A DNA stretch of 64,000 nt from Novosphingobium sp. TH158 (GTDB taxonomy: Bacteria; Pseudomonadota; Alphaproteobacteria; Sphingomonadales; Sphingomonadaceae), in assembly GCF_002855555.1 (NCBI RefSeq), contig NZ_PKRT01000001.1, forward strand, positions 868,001 to 932,000, written 5' to 3'. The translations under genes were made by a program, and so were the position numbers. Below the pieces are notes generated by a model that was given only the letters and a program-made list of their open reading frames with translations, was not told the DNA's origin and made no database searches. This document shows positions 8,600 through 16,999 of the stretch, in pieces. How positions within the stretch are numbered: position 1 is the stretch's first letter; each line of letters starts with the position of its first letter.

Positions 8600-9756
8600 C
8601 CATCAAGGCAGGCTTCATCGGCCTTGGCTCGATGGGCGCTCCCATCGCGCGCCGCCTTGCCCGGCAGGGCTTCGATGTCATCGGCTGCGACATTTCGCCC
8701 GCCATGCTCGAAGCATTCGACGAGCCCGGAACGCGCCGCACAACCGATCCGATGGAATGCGCCGCAGCCAGCGAGCTGCTGGGGATCTGCGTGCGAACCG
8801 ACGCGCAGTTCGAGGCGCTGGTCGATGGCGGCAGGCTTTATGAGGCTCTCGGTGCAGGCGGCACGGTGATCCTGCATTCCACCATCGCACCGGAGCTCGC
8901 GATATCGCAGGCGGAACTCGCCGCGAAATACGGTGTCGGCTTCGTCGATGTCGGCGTTTCCGGTGGCGGGCCGGCCGCGATCGAAGGCCAGCTTTCGCTC
9001 TATGTCGGGGCGAGCGAGGAAGACCTTGCCAGCGCGCGTCCCTGGCTGGAAGCAATCGGCCGGAACCTTGCCCACCTTGGTCCGGTCGGCAAGGGGCAAC
9101 AGGGAAAGCTGCTTAACAACCTGATTTCCATCGCAAATTACGGCATGTCCAGCGCCATCGTCGATATCGGCGAGGACATGGGATTCGACCGCCAGCAACT
9201 GATCGACGCCTTCATGGCCGGATCGGCGCAGAGCTTTGCCCTGCGCGTCGGCCCCGGCTTCACCGCCCCGGGCCGCGACCACATGGACCTGCACGACCTG
9301 CTGAGGAAGGACGTGGATCACTGCCGCGACTTGCCGACCAGCGAGACGGCGGCGCGCGATGGCCTGATCGCCGCCTGCGAAGTCATGCTCGCGCGCCTGC
9401 GCCGGGCGGCGGGACAGCCCGGGCAGAGCAACCGCGCGACGGTGGAAGCCTATCTCGCCGCGGTGCAGGCAAAGGATCTGGATGCCTTCGTCGGCCTGTT
9501 CGCCGACGATGCCACCTATTCGGTGCCCCACGGCAAGACCATGCAGGGCCTGGGCGAGATCCGGGAATTCCAGACAATGGTCTTCACCGCAGGATCGCCC
9601 TCGCCCGCGTTGCAGGGTCTGTTCGTCGCGCCCGAAGGCATCGCCGCCGAGATCGAAGCAAGGCTGCCTGACGGATCGGTGCGGCAGACGACCAACCACT
9701 ACCGCTTCGATGCGGCGGGGAAGATCGCCAGCCTGAAGATTTACGCCCGCGGCTGA
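8596..9756 (+). CDS. Beta-hydroxyacid dehydrogenase fused to a SnoaL-like (NTF2-fold) domain
   Basis: 386 residues from the GTG at 8596, overlapping the SDR stop. Residues 1-279 form an NAD-binding 6-phosphogluconate / 3-hydroxyisobutyrate dehydrogenase unit: GFIGLGSMGAPIA at the N-terminus, a VSGGGPAA substrate loop and the catalytic Lys in KLLNN. Residues 280-386 form a separate SnoaL-like domain (AYLAAVQAKDLDAFVGLFADDATYSV). Such dehydrogenases usually end near residue 290-300, so the extra domain is a true in-frame fusion. The NTF2-fold part may bind, isomerise or hydrate the product. The stop directly abuts the convergent fbiC stop. Confidence 0.88.
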   Translation: MTIKAGFIGLGSMGAPIARRLARQGFDVIGCDISPAMLEAFDEPGTRRTTDPMECAAASELLGICVRTDAQFEALVDGGRLYEALGAGGTVILHSTIAPELAISQAELAAKYGVGFVDVGVSGGGPAAIEGQLSLYVGASEEDLASARPWLEAIGRNLAHLGPVGKGQQGKLLNNLISIANYGMSSAIVDIGEDMGFDRQQLIDAFMAGSAQSFALRVGPGFTAPGRDHMDLHDLLRKDVDHCRDLPTSETAARDGLIAACEVMLARLRRAAGQPGQSNRATVEAYLAAVQAKDLDAFVGLFADDATYSVPHGKTMQGLGEIREFQTMVFTAGSPSPALQGLFVAPEGIAAEIEARLPDGSVRQTTNHYRFDAAGKIASLKIYARG

Positions 9757-12069
9757 TCAGGCCGGTTCGGCAGCCTTTTCGATCCGTCCGTAAAGCGTGG
9801 TGCGCTGGCGCAGGGTGCGACCGGCAGCGCGGGCGATATCTGCCAGGCTATCGACCGTCAGTTCCTGCCCGTGGCTTGCCCCGGCGGCACGGCTGATGCT
9901 TTCGTTCATCAGCACGCCGCCCAGATCGTTGCAGCCGGCCCGAAGCATGGCCGCCGCGCCATCGGCACCCAGCTTTACCCATGAACACTGGATCGAACCA
10001 ATGCGCGTATGCAGCACAATGCGGGCAACGGCGTGCATCAGCACCGCCTCGCGCCAGGTCGGGCCCTTGCGGCTCTGCCCCCGGCGGTACATCGGCGATT
10101 CCATGTGGACGAGCGGCAGCGGCACGAATTCGGTAAAGCCGCCGGTTTCGCCCTGCAGGCGGCGGATTGCCAGCAGGTGCCGCGCCCAGTGCAGCGGCCC
10201 TTCGATGTGGCCGAACATGATCGTCGCCGTGGTCGGCAGGCCCACCTTGTGCGCGGTACCGACGATATCGAGCCACAGCGGCGTCGTCAGCTTGTCCGGG
10301 CAGATCACCCGGCGCACTTCATCATCGAGGATCTCGGCCGCCGTGCCGGGCAGCGAACCAAGGCCCGCGTCCTTCAGGCGGCGCAGGTAGTCCGCCACCG
10401 AAACGCCCTGAGTGGTCGCGCCCTGATGGACCTCAAGCGGGGAAAAGGCATGGACGTGAAGATCGGGGCAAGCATCCTTCACTGCGCGCAAGATCGCGGC
10501 ATAGGTCTCGCCGGTGTAGGCCGGATGGATGCCGCCTTGCAGGCAGACTTCCGTCGCCCCCTTGGCCACCGCCTCCCGCGCGCGTTCGGCAACGTCTGAA
10601 GGCTCAAGCAGGTAGGGCGTGTCGCGGAAACCGGCCTTCGAACTGCTCTTGGAAAAGGCGCAGAAGGTGCAGGCATAGGTGCAGATGTTGGTGTAGTTGA
10701 TGTTGCGATTGACTACATAGGTCACTTCATCGCCCCGCACCTCGGCCCGCAGCGCGTCCGCCGCCTCGACCACCGCCTGCGCCTGCGCGCCGCGCGTCGC
10801 GAACAGGCTGGCGATTTCCTGTTCCGACAATTCGTGGCCATCGGCAGCACGATCGAGCAGCGCGTGGAGTTGCAGCGAAACCGGCCCCGGCAGGGTGCGG
10901 CCCAGCGGCGCATCGGGCGAGCCGGGAGCCGCATCGGCGATGCCGGGGCTCCAGGCGGAATCGCGGCCCAGCCATTCGCTGTCCGCCAGCCTGAGCACGG
11001 CGGGGCGGATAGCGGGATCAAGCCAGCCCTCCGCGGCAACAAACCGCGTATAGACAGTCAACCGCTCAGCCAGCGGCCGCCCGGCAGATGCGCAGATCTG
11101 TTCCAGCCGGGCAATTTCCGGCCAGGGCGCCTCGGGATTGACGTGGTCCTGCGTCACCGGGGAAATGCCGCCCCAGTCATCGATCCCTGCATCGATCAGC
11201 CGGCCCAGCCGTGCATCGTTGAGGTTCGGAGGCGCCTGCACCGAAACGCTTTCATCCAGAACAATGCGGGCCAGCGCCAGGGCGCGCAGGAATTCCTCGT
11301 CCTCCACGCCCGGGATGCCGGCCATCTTCGTGCCATCCTTGGCGCAGAAGTTCTGGACGATCACTTCCTGCAAATGGCCATGGCGGCGGTGCAGGTCATT
11401 CAACGCGATCAGCGCTTCGATCCGTTCTTCTTCGGTCTCGCCGATGCCGACGAGGATGCCGCTGGTCATCGGCACCCGCGCGCGGCCCGCCGCCTCGATG
11501 GAGGCGAGGCGCACGGCCGGAACCTTGTCGGGTGAACCGAAATGCGGACCACCCTTTTCGCCCAGCCGGTCCGCCGTGGTTTCGAGCATCAGCCCGCAGC
11601 TGGCAGAAACCGGCTTGAGCATCCGGTAATCGTCTTCGTCGAGCACACCGGCATTGATGTGCGGCAGCAGCCCGGTTTCGTTCAGCACCGCCTCGGCGCA
11701 ATGGCGCACATAGTCGATCGTCCGGGAAAAGCCTCTTTCCGCCAGCCAGTCGCGCGCGGCCGCATAGCGGCGTTCGGGCGCATCGCCGAGCGTGAACAGG
11801 GCTTCCTTGCAGCCCTGCGCGGCACCGGCGCGGGCGATCTCGAGCACTTCCTCAAGCGAAAGGTAAGGCGCGGGGACCTGCGAAGGCGTGGTCGCAAAGG
11901 TGCAGTAATGGCAGACGTCGGTGCAAAGGCGCGTCAGCGGGATGAAAACCTTGCGGCTATAGGTCATCCGCGCAGGCCCGCGTGCATCGCGCCGGGCGCG
12001 GGCTTCTTCCAGCAGGGCCTGGGTCGGCATCGCGGCAAGGCGGGCCTTCAGGCTGGTAACGGCGTCCAA
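9757..12069 (-). CDS. fbiC: FO synthase (CofG/CofH fusion), coenzyme F420 biosynthesis
   Basis: 770 residues with two radical-SAM domains. The N-terminal CofG-like half has C49-x3-C53-x2-C56 (CTDVCHYC); the C-terminal CofH-like half has CTYACTFC near residues 463-470. Together they make the 7,8-didemethyl-8-hydroxy-5-deazariboflavin chromophore from tyrosine and 5-amino-6-ribitylamino-uracil. The TTG at 12069 is chosen as start: it lies 1 bp after the cofD stop and has GGAG 7 bp upstream; an ATG at 12111 would overlap cofD by 41 bp. The fused form is the actinobacterial FbiC layout. Confidence 0.95.
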   Translation of the reverse strand: MDAVTSLKARLAAMPTQALLEEARARRDARGPARMTYSRKVFIPLTRLCTDVCHYCTFATTPSQVPAPYLSLEEVLEIARAGAAQGCKEALFTLGDAPERRYAAARDWLAERGFSRTIDYVRHCAEAVLNETGLLPHINAGVLDEDDYRMLKPVSASCGLMLETTADRLGEKGGPHFGSPDKVPAVRLASIEAAGRARVPMTSGILVGIGETEEERIEALIALNDLHRRHGHLQEVIVQNFCAKDGTKMAGIPGVEDEEFLRALALARIVLDESVSVQAPPNLNDARLGRLIDAGIDDWGGISPVTQDHVNPEAPWPEIARLEQICASAGRPLAERLTVYTRFVAAEGWLDPAIRPAVLRLADSEWLGRDSAWSPGIADAAPGSPDAPLGRTLPGPVSLQLHALLDRAADGHELSEQEIASLFATRGAQAQAVVEAADALRAEVRGDEVTYVVNRNINYTNICTYACTFCAFSKSSSKAGFRDTPYLLEPSDVAERAREAVAKGATEVCLQGGIHPAYTGETYAAILRAVKDACPDLHVHAFSPLEVHQGATTQGVSVADYLRRLKDAGLGSLPGTAAEILDDEVRRVICPDKLTTPLWLDIVGTAHKVGLPTTATIMFGHIEGPLHWARHLLAIRRLQGETGGFTEFVPLPLVHMESPMYRRGQSRKGPTWREAVLMHAVARIVLHTRIGSIQCSWVKLGADGAAAMLRAGCNDLGGVLMNESISRAAGASHGQELTVDSLADIARAAGRTLRQRTTLYGRIEKAAEPA

Positions 12070-12070
12070 T

Positions 12071-13018
12071 TCAGCACTCCACTCCGACTGCGGCCAGCAC
12101 CGCGCGCGCAAGCCGGGCCTGGTCCTCCGCCGATTTCATCAGCGTTTCGGACAAGGTGACGGCAAGCCCGCCGGTGCGCAAGGCGTCGGCGTCCTTAGCG
12201 TCCGTGCGATCTATGACGATATGGTCGATCAGCGCGCCGTAATGCGCGGCAATGTCCAGATTGGTGCCGGCAAGCCCGCGTTCGCTGAACAGCTTGGAGA
12301 GCGGTCCCTTCAGCGCCCTGCCCCCGATAAGCGGCGAAACGGCGATGCAGGGGACCTGCCGCAGACCCAGCGCCGCGCGCACGCCATCCACGGCAAGCAC
12401 CGGATCGACGCTGAGATAGGGGTTCGAAGGACAGATCACGATCGCAGCCAGATCGGGCCGGGCAAGCGCCTCGGCAAATCCCTGCGCCATGGCTGCACCG
12501 GGCGTGCCCGCAAATCGCACGGCCGTAACGGCAGGCCCGCACTGCTCGCCCACGAACCAGCGCTGGAAGTCCGTCCAGCCGCCCGGCGTGCAGACCTGCG
12601 TGCGCACCGGATCGTCGCTCATCGGGAAGACCGCGTGGCCGATCCCCATGGCGCGGGCCAGGTGGGCGGTGACATCGGACAAGCTTGCCCCTTGCCGCAG
12701 GCGCCAGCTGCGGGCGATGTGCGTCGCCATGTCGCGGTCGCCCAGGTTGAACCAGTCCTCCTCGCCGAGTGAGCGAAGCTGCTCCATCGTGCGCCACGTT
12801 TCATCCGCCAGCCCCCAGCCGCGCTGGCGGTCGTTGCGGCCGGACATGGTGTAGAGCACGGAATCGATATCCGGGCAGATCGTCAGCCCCAGGTGCTCGA
12901 AGTCGTCGCCGGTGTTGACTGCAACCGTCAGCCGGCCGGGCGCGAGGACGGCACCAAGGCCGGCCGCCAGCTTTGCACCGCCCACGCCGCCGGACAGCGC
13001 AAGGACATGGCCGCTCAC
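12071..13018 (-). CDS. cofD: 2-phospho-L-lactate (or PEP) transferase, F420 biosynthesis
   Basis: 315 residues, the FbiA/CofD length. LSGGVGGAKLAAGL at residues 8-21, the VNTGDDFEHLGL stretch and SDDPVRTQV are family signatures. It transfers the phosphoacyl group from the GDP-activated donor made by CofC onto FO, giving F420-0 or dehydro-F420-0. The GTG start at 13018 overlaps the cofE stop by 4 bp (GTGA), so the minus-strand order is cofE-cofD-fbiC, one operon. Confidence 0.95.
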   Translation of the reverse strand: MSGHVLALSGGVGGAKLAAGLGAVLAPGRLTVAVNTGDDFEHLGLTICPDIDSVLYTMSGRNDRQRGWGLADETWRTMEQLRSLGEEDWFNLGDRDMATHIARSWRLRQGASLSDVTAHLARAMGIGHAVFPMSDDPVRTQVCTPGGWTDFQRWFVGEQCGPAVTAVRFAGTPGAAMAQGFAEALARPDLAAIVICPSNPYLSVDPVLAVDGVRAALGLRQVPCIAVSPLIGGRALKGPLSKLFSERGLAGTNLDIAAHYGALIDHIVIDRTDAKDADALRTGGLAVTLSETLMKSAEDQARLARAVLAAVGVEC

Positions 13019-13755
13019 GGAAACAGGTCTCCCTCCACGGGGCGCATGATCGCAGCCGCGCCAGGGCCGTCCTCTGCCGTTCGCCAGCGCTCGGCCCCGC
13101 GCACGATCGCCACCGGCGTGCCTTCCGCGCCTTCACCCATGGCGAGCACGGCGAAGGCCGCGATGGCATCGGCGATGGCGACGACGGTTGCCTGCAAGGT
13201 CCGTCCGAACAGGTCCTGCTGCCCGCGACGATCGTCGGTCGCGATGATCCCGGCGCAGCCGATTGCCGTGCCCAGCGTGCCTTGCCGCCATGCCCGGCCA
13301 AGGCTGTCGGCGATGATTACTGCCGGTCGCCCCGGCAGAGCTGCCCGGATCGCGCGGGCCGAGGCATCCGGATCGCGCGGCCAGAGCAGCACCTTGCCCC
13401 CTTCGACATTGGATGCATCGATCCCGGAATTGGCGGTGACATGGCCCGTGCGATGGCGCGTGATGATCGCCTGCTGCGTCGCCCGCATGACGGACTGCGC
13501 CTCATCCACGATCAGCCGCGCGAGCGCCGGGTCGCGACCGGTCAGCGCGGCAAGTTCAAGCGCGGGCGGATCGGCGGTCACATCGGCCAGGTCCACCGTG
13601 CGCCCCTCTGCCTTGGAAACGATCTTCTGCGCGATCACGACCACGTCGCCGCTGCCCAGGGCAAGGCCGTCTGCCTGCGCCGCTGCGGCAATCGCCCCCG
13701 CGACATCGTCACCCGCCGCGAATTGCGGCATTGCCCGAAGCACGGAGACGGACAT
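13015..13755 (-). CDS. cofE: Coenzyme F420-0:L-glutamate ligase
   Basis: 246 residues from the ATG at 13755; GTG 13776 or TTG 13785 would add 7 or 10 residues. Family signatures are GDVVVIAQKIVSKAEGR and NSGIDASNVEGG, with a later DSLGRAWRQGT. It adds L-glutamates to F420-0. Only the CofE domain is present: the C-terminal flavin reductase-like domain of mycobacterial FbiB is missing, which bears on which phospho-donor is used. It heads the cofE-cofD-fbiC operon, divergent from npdG. Confidence 0.94.
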   Translation of the reverse strand: MSVSVLRAMPQFAAGDDVAGAIAAAAQADGLALGSGDVVVIAQKIVSKAEGRTVDLADVTADPPALELAALTGRDPALARLIVDEAQSVMRATQQAIITRHRTGHVTANSGIDASNVEGGKVLLWPRDPDASARAIRAALPGRPAVIIADSLGRAWRQGTLGTAIGCAGIIATDDRRGQQDLFGRTLQATVVAIADAIAAFAVLAMGEGAEGTPVAIVRGAERWRTAEDGPGAAAIMRPVEGDLFP

Positions 13756-13792
13756 AGTGGGGCCGAAGGCTGTCACAGGCGGCAACTCGTCA

Positions 13793-13862
13793 ACTGCAGT
13801 TCTGAATGAACGGTCCTGCCGGATCGGCAGGTTTTATGATCGCGGCTATGCGCCATGGCGCA
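13793..13862. promoter_or_regulatory. Divergent F420 control region with three palindromes
   Basis: Between cofE and npdG lie AACTGCAGTT (13793-13802), CCTGCCG-GAT-CGGCAGG followed by TTTTAT (13815-13831), and a perfect 14-bp palindrome TGCGCCATGGCGCA (13849-13862). The middle one resembles a short terminator or attenuator in the plus direction; the others look like operator sites. Which of them acts is not known. Confidence 0.4.
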
Positions 13863-13896
13863 ATTAGGCCAGACTGGGAAGAGGAAGGACATTCGC

Positions 13897-14547
13897 ATGG
13901 CACGGATCGGAGTTATCGGCGGCACGGGCGCTTTGGGCAAGGCAATTGCCCGCAGGCTGGCCAAGGCCGGGCATGAAGTAACGATCGGCAGCCGCTCTGC
14001 CGAAAGCGCCGCTGCCGCAGCGCAGGAAATCGGTGCCACGGCTGGCTGCGCGAATGACGAAGCGGCACGCGACAAGGACGTTGTCATCGTTACCGTGCCC
14101 TATTCCGCTCATGCCGATACGCTCGGCCAGATCCGCGATGTCGTCGGCAGTGCCATCGTCGTCGATGCCACCGTGCCGCTGGTGCCGCCCAAGGTGATGC
14201 GGGTGCAGCTTCCGGCTGCCGGCAGCGCAGCCGTCGAGGCGCAGGGCCACCTTGGCGAAGGCGTGCGGCTCGTTTCCGCCTTCCATTCGGTTGCGGCTCA
14301 CAAGCTGATCCATGACGAGAAGATCGAATGTGACGTTCTGGTCTTTTCCGACGATGTCGAGGCGCGCAAGGTCGTGATCGGTCTGTGCGAGGACATGGAA
14401 CTGCGCGGCCTTTCGGGCGGCGCGCTGGTCAATTCGGCAGCGGCAGAGGCGCTCACCTCAATCCTCATCTACATGAACAAGACCTACAGCGGAGATGGCG
14501 CGGGCATCCGCTTCACGGGCCTGACGGCGGCACCGGCCATTCCGTGA
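13897..14547 (+). CDS. npdG: NADPH-dependent F420 reductase
   Basis: 216 residues. The N-terminal Rossmann loop GVIGGTGALGKAIARRL with GSRS after beta-2 marks NADP binding. SAFHSVAAHKL and the C-terminal ALTSILIYMNK match the Fno/NPDG family, including the F420-binding side. It transfers hydride between NADPH and F420, recharging F420H2. ATG 13897 is chosen for its GAGGAAGG ribosome site; an upstream ATG at 13855 sits inside a palindrome. It overlaps cofC by GTGA. Confidence 0.93.
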   Translation: MARIGVIGGTGALGKAIARRLAKAGHEVTIGSRSAESAAAAAQEIGATAGCANDEAARDKDVVIVTVPYSAHADTLGQIRDVVGSAIVVDATVPLVPPKVMRVQLPAAGSAAVEAQGHLGEGVRLVSAFHSVAAHKLIHDEKIECDVLVFSDDVEARKVVIGLCEDMELRGLSGGALVNSAAAEALTSILIYMNKTYSGDGAGIRFTGLTAAPAIP

Positions 14548-15140
14548 CAGTCTGGGTCATCATCCCGGTAAAGGCTTCTGCCGCCGCCAAGGGGCGGCTG
14601 GCGCAGGCCCTCACCGCGGATGAGCGCAACCACCTGTCGCAGGCCATGCTGCGCCGTGCCGTGAAAGCAAGCTGCGCGGCAGTGGGAGGCGAGCGCGTAC
14701 TGCTCGTCGGCCAGTCGCCCATCGATCTGCCCCATGGCGTGGAGGTGCTTGGCGAGCCCGAAGGCGGCCTTAACGCGGCACTGGCCCACGCCCGGGCCGA
14801 AGTTTCCCGGCGCGGCGCAACGCGCGTGATATCGCTGGCGGCCGACCTGCCACTGGTCGCGCGCGAGGATGTGCTTGCCCTGGCGAACCTGCCTGATGCC
14901 CAGGCCACCATAGCGCCTGACCGGCACGGAACCGGCACCAACGCACTGTCGCTCCCCCTGCCCGACGCGCTGGGATTTTCCTACGCCTATGGCCTTGGCA
15001 GCTGCGAGCTTCACCTTGCCGAGGCGCGCCGCCTTGGCCTGGCCATGACCAGGACCGAGCGGCCGGGCCTGGCACGGGATGTCGATGAACCTGCCGATCT
15101 CGTCGATGCGCGCGATCTCCTGATCCGCCAGCAAGGGTGA
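14544..15140 (+). CDS. cofC: 2-phospho-L-lactate guanylyltransferase (F420 biosynthesis)
   Basis: 198 residues from the GTG at 14544 overlapping the npdG stop. The N-terminal VIIPVKASAAAKGRLA is the nucleotidyltransferase signature of CofC/FbiD, and ISLAADLPLVAREDV carries the acidic metal ligands. DRHGTGTNAL is also typical. It activates 2-phospholactate, PEP or 3-phosphoglycerate with GTP for CofD; the actual donor cannot be read from sequence. Its stop overlaps a possible GTG start of the following SDR, so all four plus-strand genes are probably one transcript. Confidence 0.93.
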   Translation: MTVWVIIPVKASAAAKGRLAQALTADERNHLSQAMLRRAVKASCAAVGGERVLLVGQSPIDLPHGVEVLGEPEGGLNAALAHARAEVSRRGATRVISLAADLPLVAREDVLALANLPDAQATIAPDRHGTGTNALSLPLPDALGFSYAYGLGSCELHLAEARRLGLAMTRTERPGLARDVDEPADLVDARDLLIRQQG

Positions 15141-15145
15141 CTGCA

Positions 15146-16006
15146 ATGGACAAGCCAATGATCGACCTTACCGGCAAGGCCGCTTTCGTTACCGGCGGCG
15201 GCGGCGGGATCGGGCGCGCCTCGGCGCTGGCGCTCGCTGCGGCAGGCGCAGATGTTGCGGTGATCGACGTGATCCCCGAACGCTGCGACGAGGTGGTGGC
15301 CCGCGTGCGCGAAATGGGGCGCAATGCATTGGGCATTGCCGGCAATGTCATGGAAACGCAGGTGGTAGGCGATGCGGTCGATGCCGCCGCTGCCGAGTTC
15401 GGCCGGCTCGACGTGCTCGTCAACAATGCCGGCGGGGTCACCTGGCGCGCCTTTGCCGATCTGGCCGAGAAGAACTGGCGCCGCCACATCGATCTCAACC
15501 TGGTATCGAACCTGGCCGCAACCTCGGCAGCCCTGCCGCACATGATCGCGGCGGGCGGCGGAGCCGTGGTCAACGTCACCTCGATCGAGGCGGACCGCGC
15601 CGCGCCCGGCTATGCCGTCTATGCCGCTTGCAAGGCCGGGATCAACAACCTCACCCGCACCCTGTCGGTCGAATTTTCCGAACATGGCATCCGGGTGAAC
15701 GCCATTGCCCCGGATTTCACCGCAACTCCCGGCACCATGGGCAATTTCACCGGCCCGGTGGACGAATCCGCCTGGCCGAAGATGGACGGCGACCGGGCCG
15801 AAGTGTTGCGCCGGAGAATCCCGCTCGGCCGCGTCGGCATTGATCAGGAATGCGGCAACCTTGTCGCATTTCTTGCCTCTCCCCTCGCCTCCTACATCAC
15901 CGGCGCGATCATTCCCGTCGATGGCGGCACCTGGGCTAGCGGCGGCTGGATTCGCAGCGATAGTGGCAAGTGGGTGCTGCCGCCGGAAATGCCGAAACAG
16001 GGCTGA
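15146..16006 (+). CDS. SDR family oxidoreductase in the F420 operon
   Basis: 286 residues from ATG 15146, which has AAGGG 8 bp upstream; a GTG at 15137 overlapping the cofC stop would add 3 residues. TGGGGGIG near residue 16, NNAGG near residue 95 and the catalytic YAACK near residue 158 define a classical SDR; the C-terminus IPVDGGTW is typical. It sits between cofC and an F420-type LLM oxidoreductase, so it likely shares a pathway with the F420-dependent step. It is not a known F420 biosynthesis enzyme. Confidence 0.9.
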   Translation: MDKPMIDLTGKAAFVTGGGGGIGRASALALAAAGADVAVIDVIPERCDEVVARVREMGRNALGIAGNVMETQVVGDAVDAAAAEFGRLDVLVNNAGGVTWRAFADLAEKNWRRHIDLNLVSNLAATSAALPHMIAAGGGAVVNVTSIEADRAAPGYAVYAACKAGINNLTRTLSVEFSEHGIRVNAIAPDFTATPGTMGNFTGPVDESAWPKMDGDRAEVLRRRIPLGRVGIDQECGNLVAFLASPLASYITGAIIPVDGGTWASGGWIRSDSGKWVLPPEMPKQG

Positions 16007-16030
16007 ACCAGCACCGGGAGAGAAAACGAC

Positions 16031-16948
16031 ATGAGCTTCCCCGTCAGCATCAGCCTGCCCTTCGACCATATCGACCACCCGGAAGAATTCATCTCGATGG
16101 AGGCGGTCGCGGAGATCTGCCGCACGGCAGAAGCGGCGGGCTTTTCCGCCGGCTGCGTGACCGACCATCCGGTACCCGGTTCGCGCTGGCTGGATAACGG
16201 CGGCCACTATGCGCAGGATCCCTTTGTCATGCTGTCGCTGATCGCTGCGGTGACCACGAAGCTGCGGCTGCATACGAACATCCTGGTCCTGCCCTATCGT
16301 AACCCCTTCATCACCGCCCGGTCGGTTGCCACGCTCGACGTGTTCTCCGGCGGGCGCGTGATCCTGGGCATGGGCGCGGGCTACCTGAAGGCGGAATACA
16401 AGGCGCTGGGGGTCGATTTCGATGCCCGCAACGATCTGATGGACGAATATATCACGGCGATGAAACTGGCCTGGACGGGCGAGGATTTCGCTTTCGCGGG
16501 CACCGGCTATTCCGCCCCCGGCAACCGCATGCGCCCTGTGCCGATGCAGAGCCCCCATCCGCCGCTGCTGGTCGGCGGGAACAGCCGCCGCGCCATCCGC
16601 CGCGCGGTGGAGCTGGGCGATGCCTGGCACCCCTTCTTCGCGCCCGCCGCAGTAACGGCCACCGCGCGCACCGTCTCGCTTGCCGAGGAAGAGGATATCG
16701 ACGCCGCGCTGGCCTATCTTCACGCCCATTGCGAAAAGGTGGGCCGCGCCCAGCCGCCGCAGATCATCCTGTCCAGCGTGTTCACCATCAAGCCGGGATA
16801 CAGCCCGCAGGAAGCCATCGATATCATCTGCGGCTACCGCGAAAAGGGCACGCATGGCGCAGGCGCCAGCATCTTCGTGAACAGCCGTGCCGAGTGGTGC
16901 GAACTGGCGCGCGACTTCGGTGAGCGGGTCCTGCCGCGCCTGGGCTGA
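16031..16948 (+). CDS. LLM class F420-dependent oxidoreductase
   Basis: 305 residues with the luciferase-like TIM barrel. It shows the TIGR03619-type pattern: DHPVPGSRW, LHTNILVLPYRNP, GRVILGMGAGYLKAE, and PLLVGGNSRRAIRRA near residue 185. Members use F420H2 for hydride transfer to ketones, imines or activated double bonds, though some use FMN. Position at the end of the npdG-cofC-SDR operon supports F420. It follows the SDR after 24 bp with a GGGAGA ribosome site. Its substrate is probably handled by the nearby SDR or dehydrogenases. Confidence 0.9.
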   Translation: MSFPVSISLPFDHIDHPEEFISMEAVAEICRTAEAAGFSAGCVTDHPVPGSRWLDNGGHYAQDPFVMLSLIAAVTTKLRLHTNILVLPYRNPFITARSVATLDVFSGGRVILGMGAGYLKAEYKALGVDFDARNDLMDEYITAMKLAWTGEDFAFAGTGYSAPGNRMRPVPMQSPHPPLLVGGNSRRAIRRAVELGDAWHPFFAPAAVTATARTVSLAEEEDIDAALAYLHAHCEKVGRAQPPQIILSSVFTIKPGYSPQEAIDIICGYREKGTHGAGASIFVNSRAEWCELARDFGERVLPRLG

Positions 16949-16962
16949 CGATCCGGCACAAC

Positions 16963-16978
16963 GCCCCGTCGATGGGGC
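16963..16978 (+). terminator. Weak hairpin after the LLM gene
   Basis: GCCCC-GTCGAT-GGGGC, about 15 bp after the LLM stop. It lacks a T-run, so it is at best a weak or Rho-assisted terminator separating the F420 operon from the next promoter. Confidence 0.3.
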
Positions 16979-16999
16979 ATTCGTGATACAACCTGCGAC

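Noticed and set aside
13855-13896. An upstream ATG that would lengthen npdG by 14 residues
   Set aside because: It lies inside the TGCGCCATGGCGCA palindrome and has no ribosome site; the ATG at 13897 starts the Rossmann fold directly and has GAGGAAGG.
15011-16855. A 614-codon minus-strand frame under the F420 operon SDR and LLM genes
   Set aside because: Antisense shadow: no family motifs, and the plus-strand genes have full motifs and ribosome sites.
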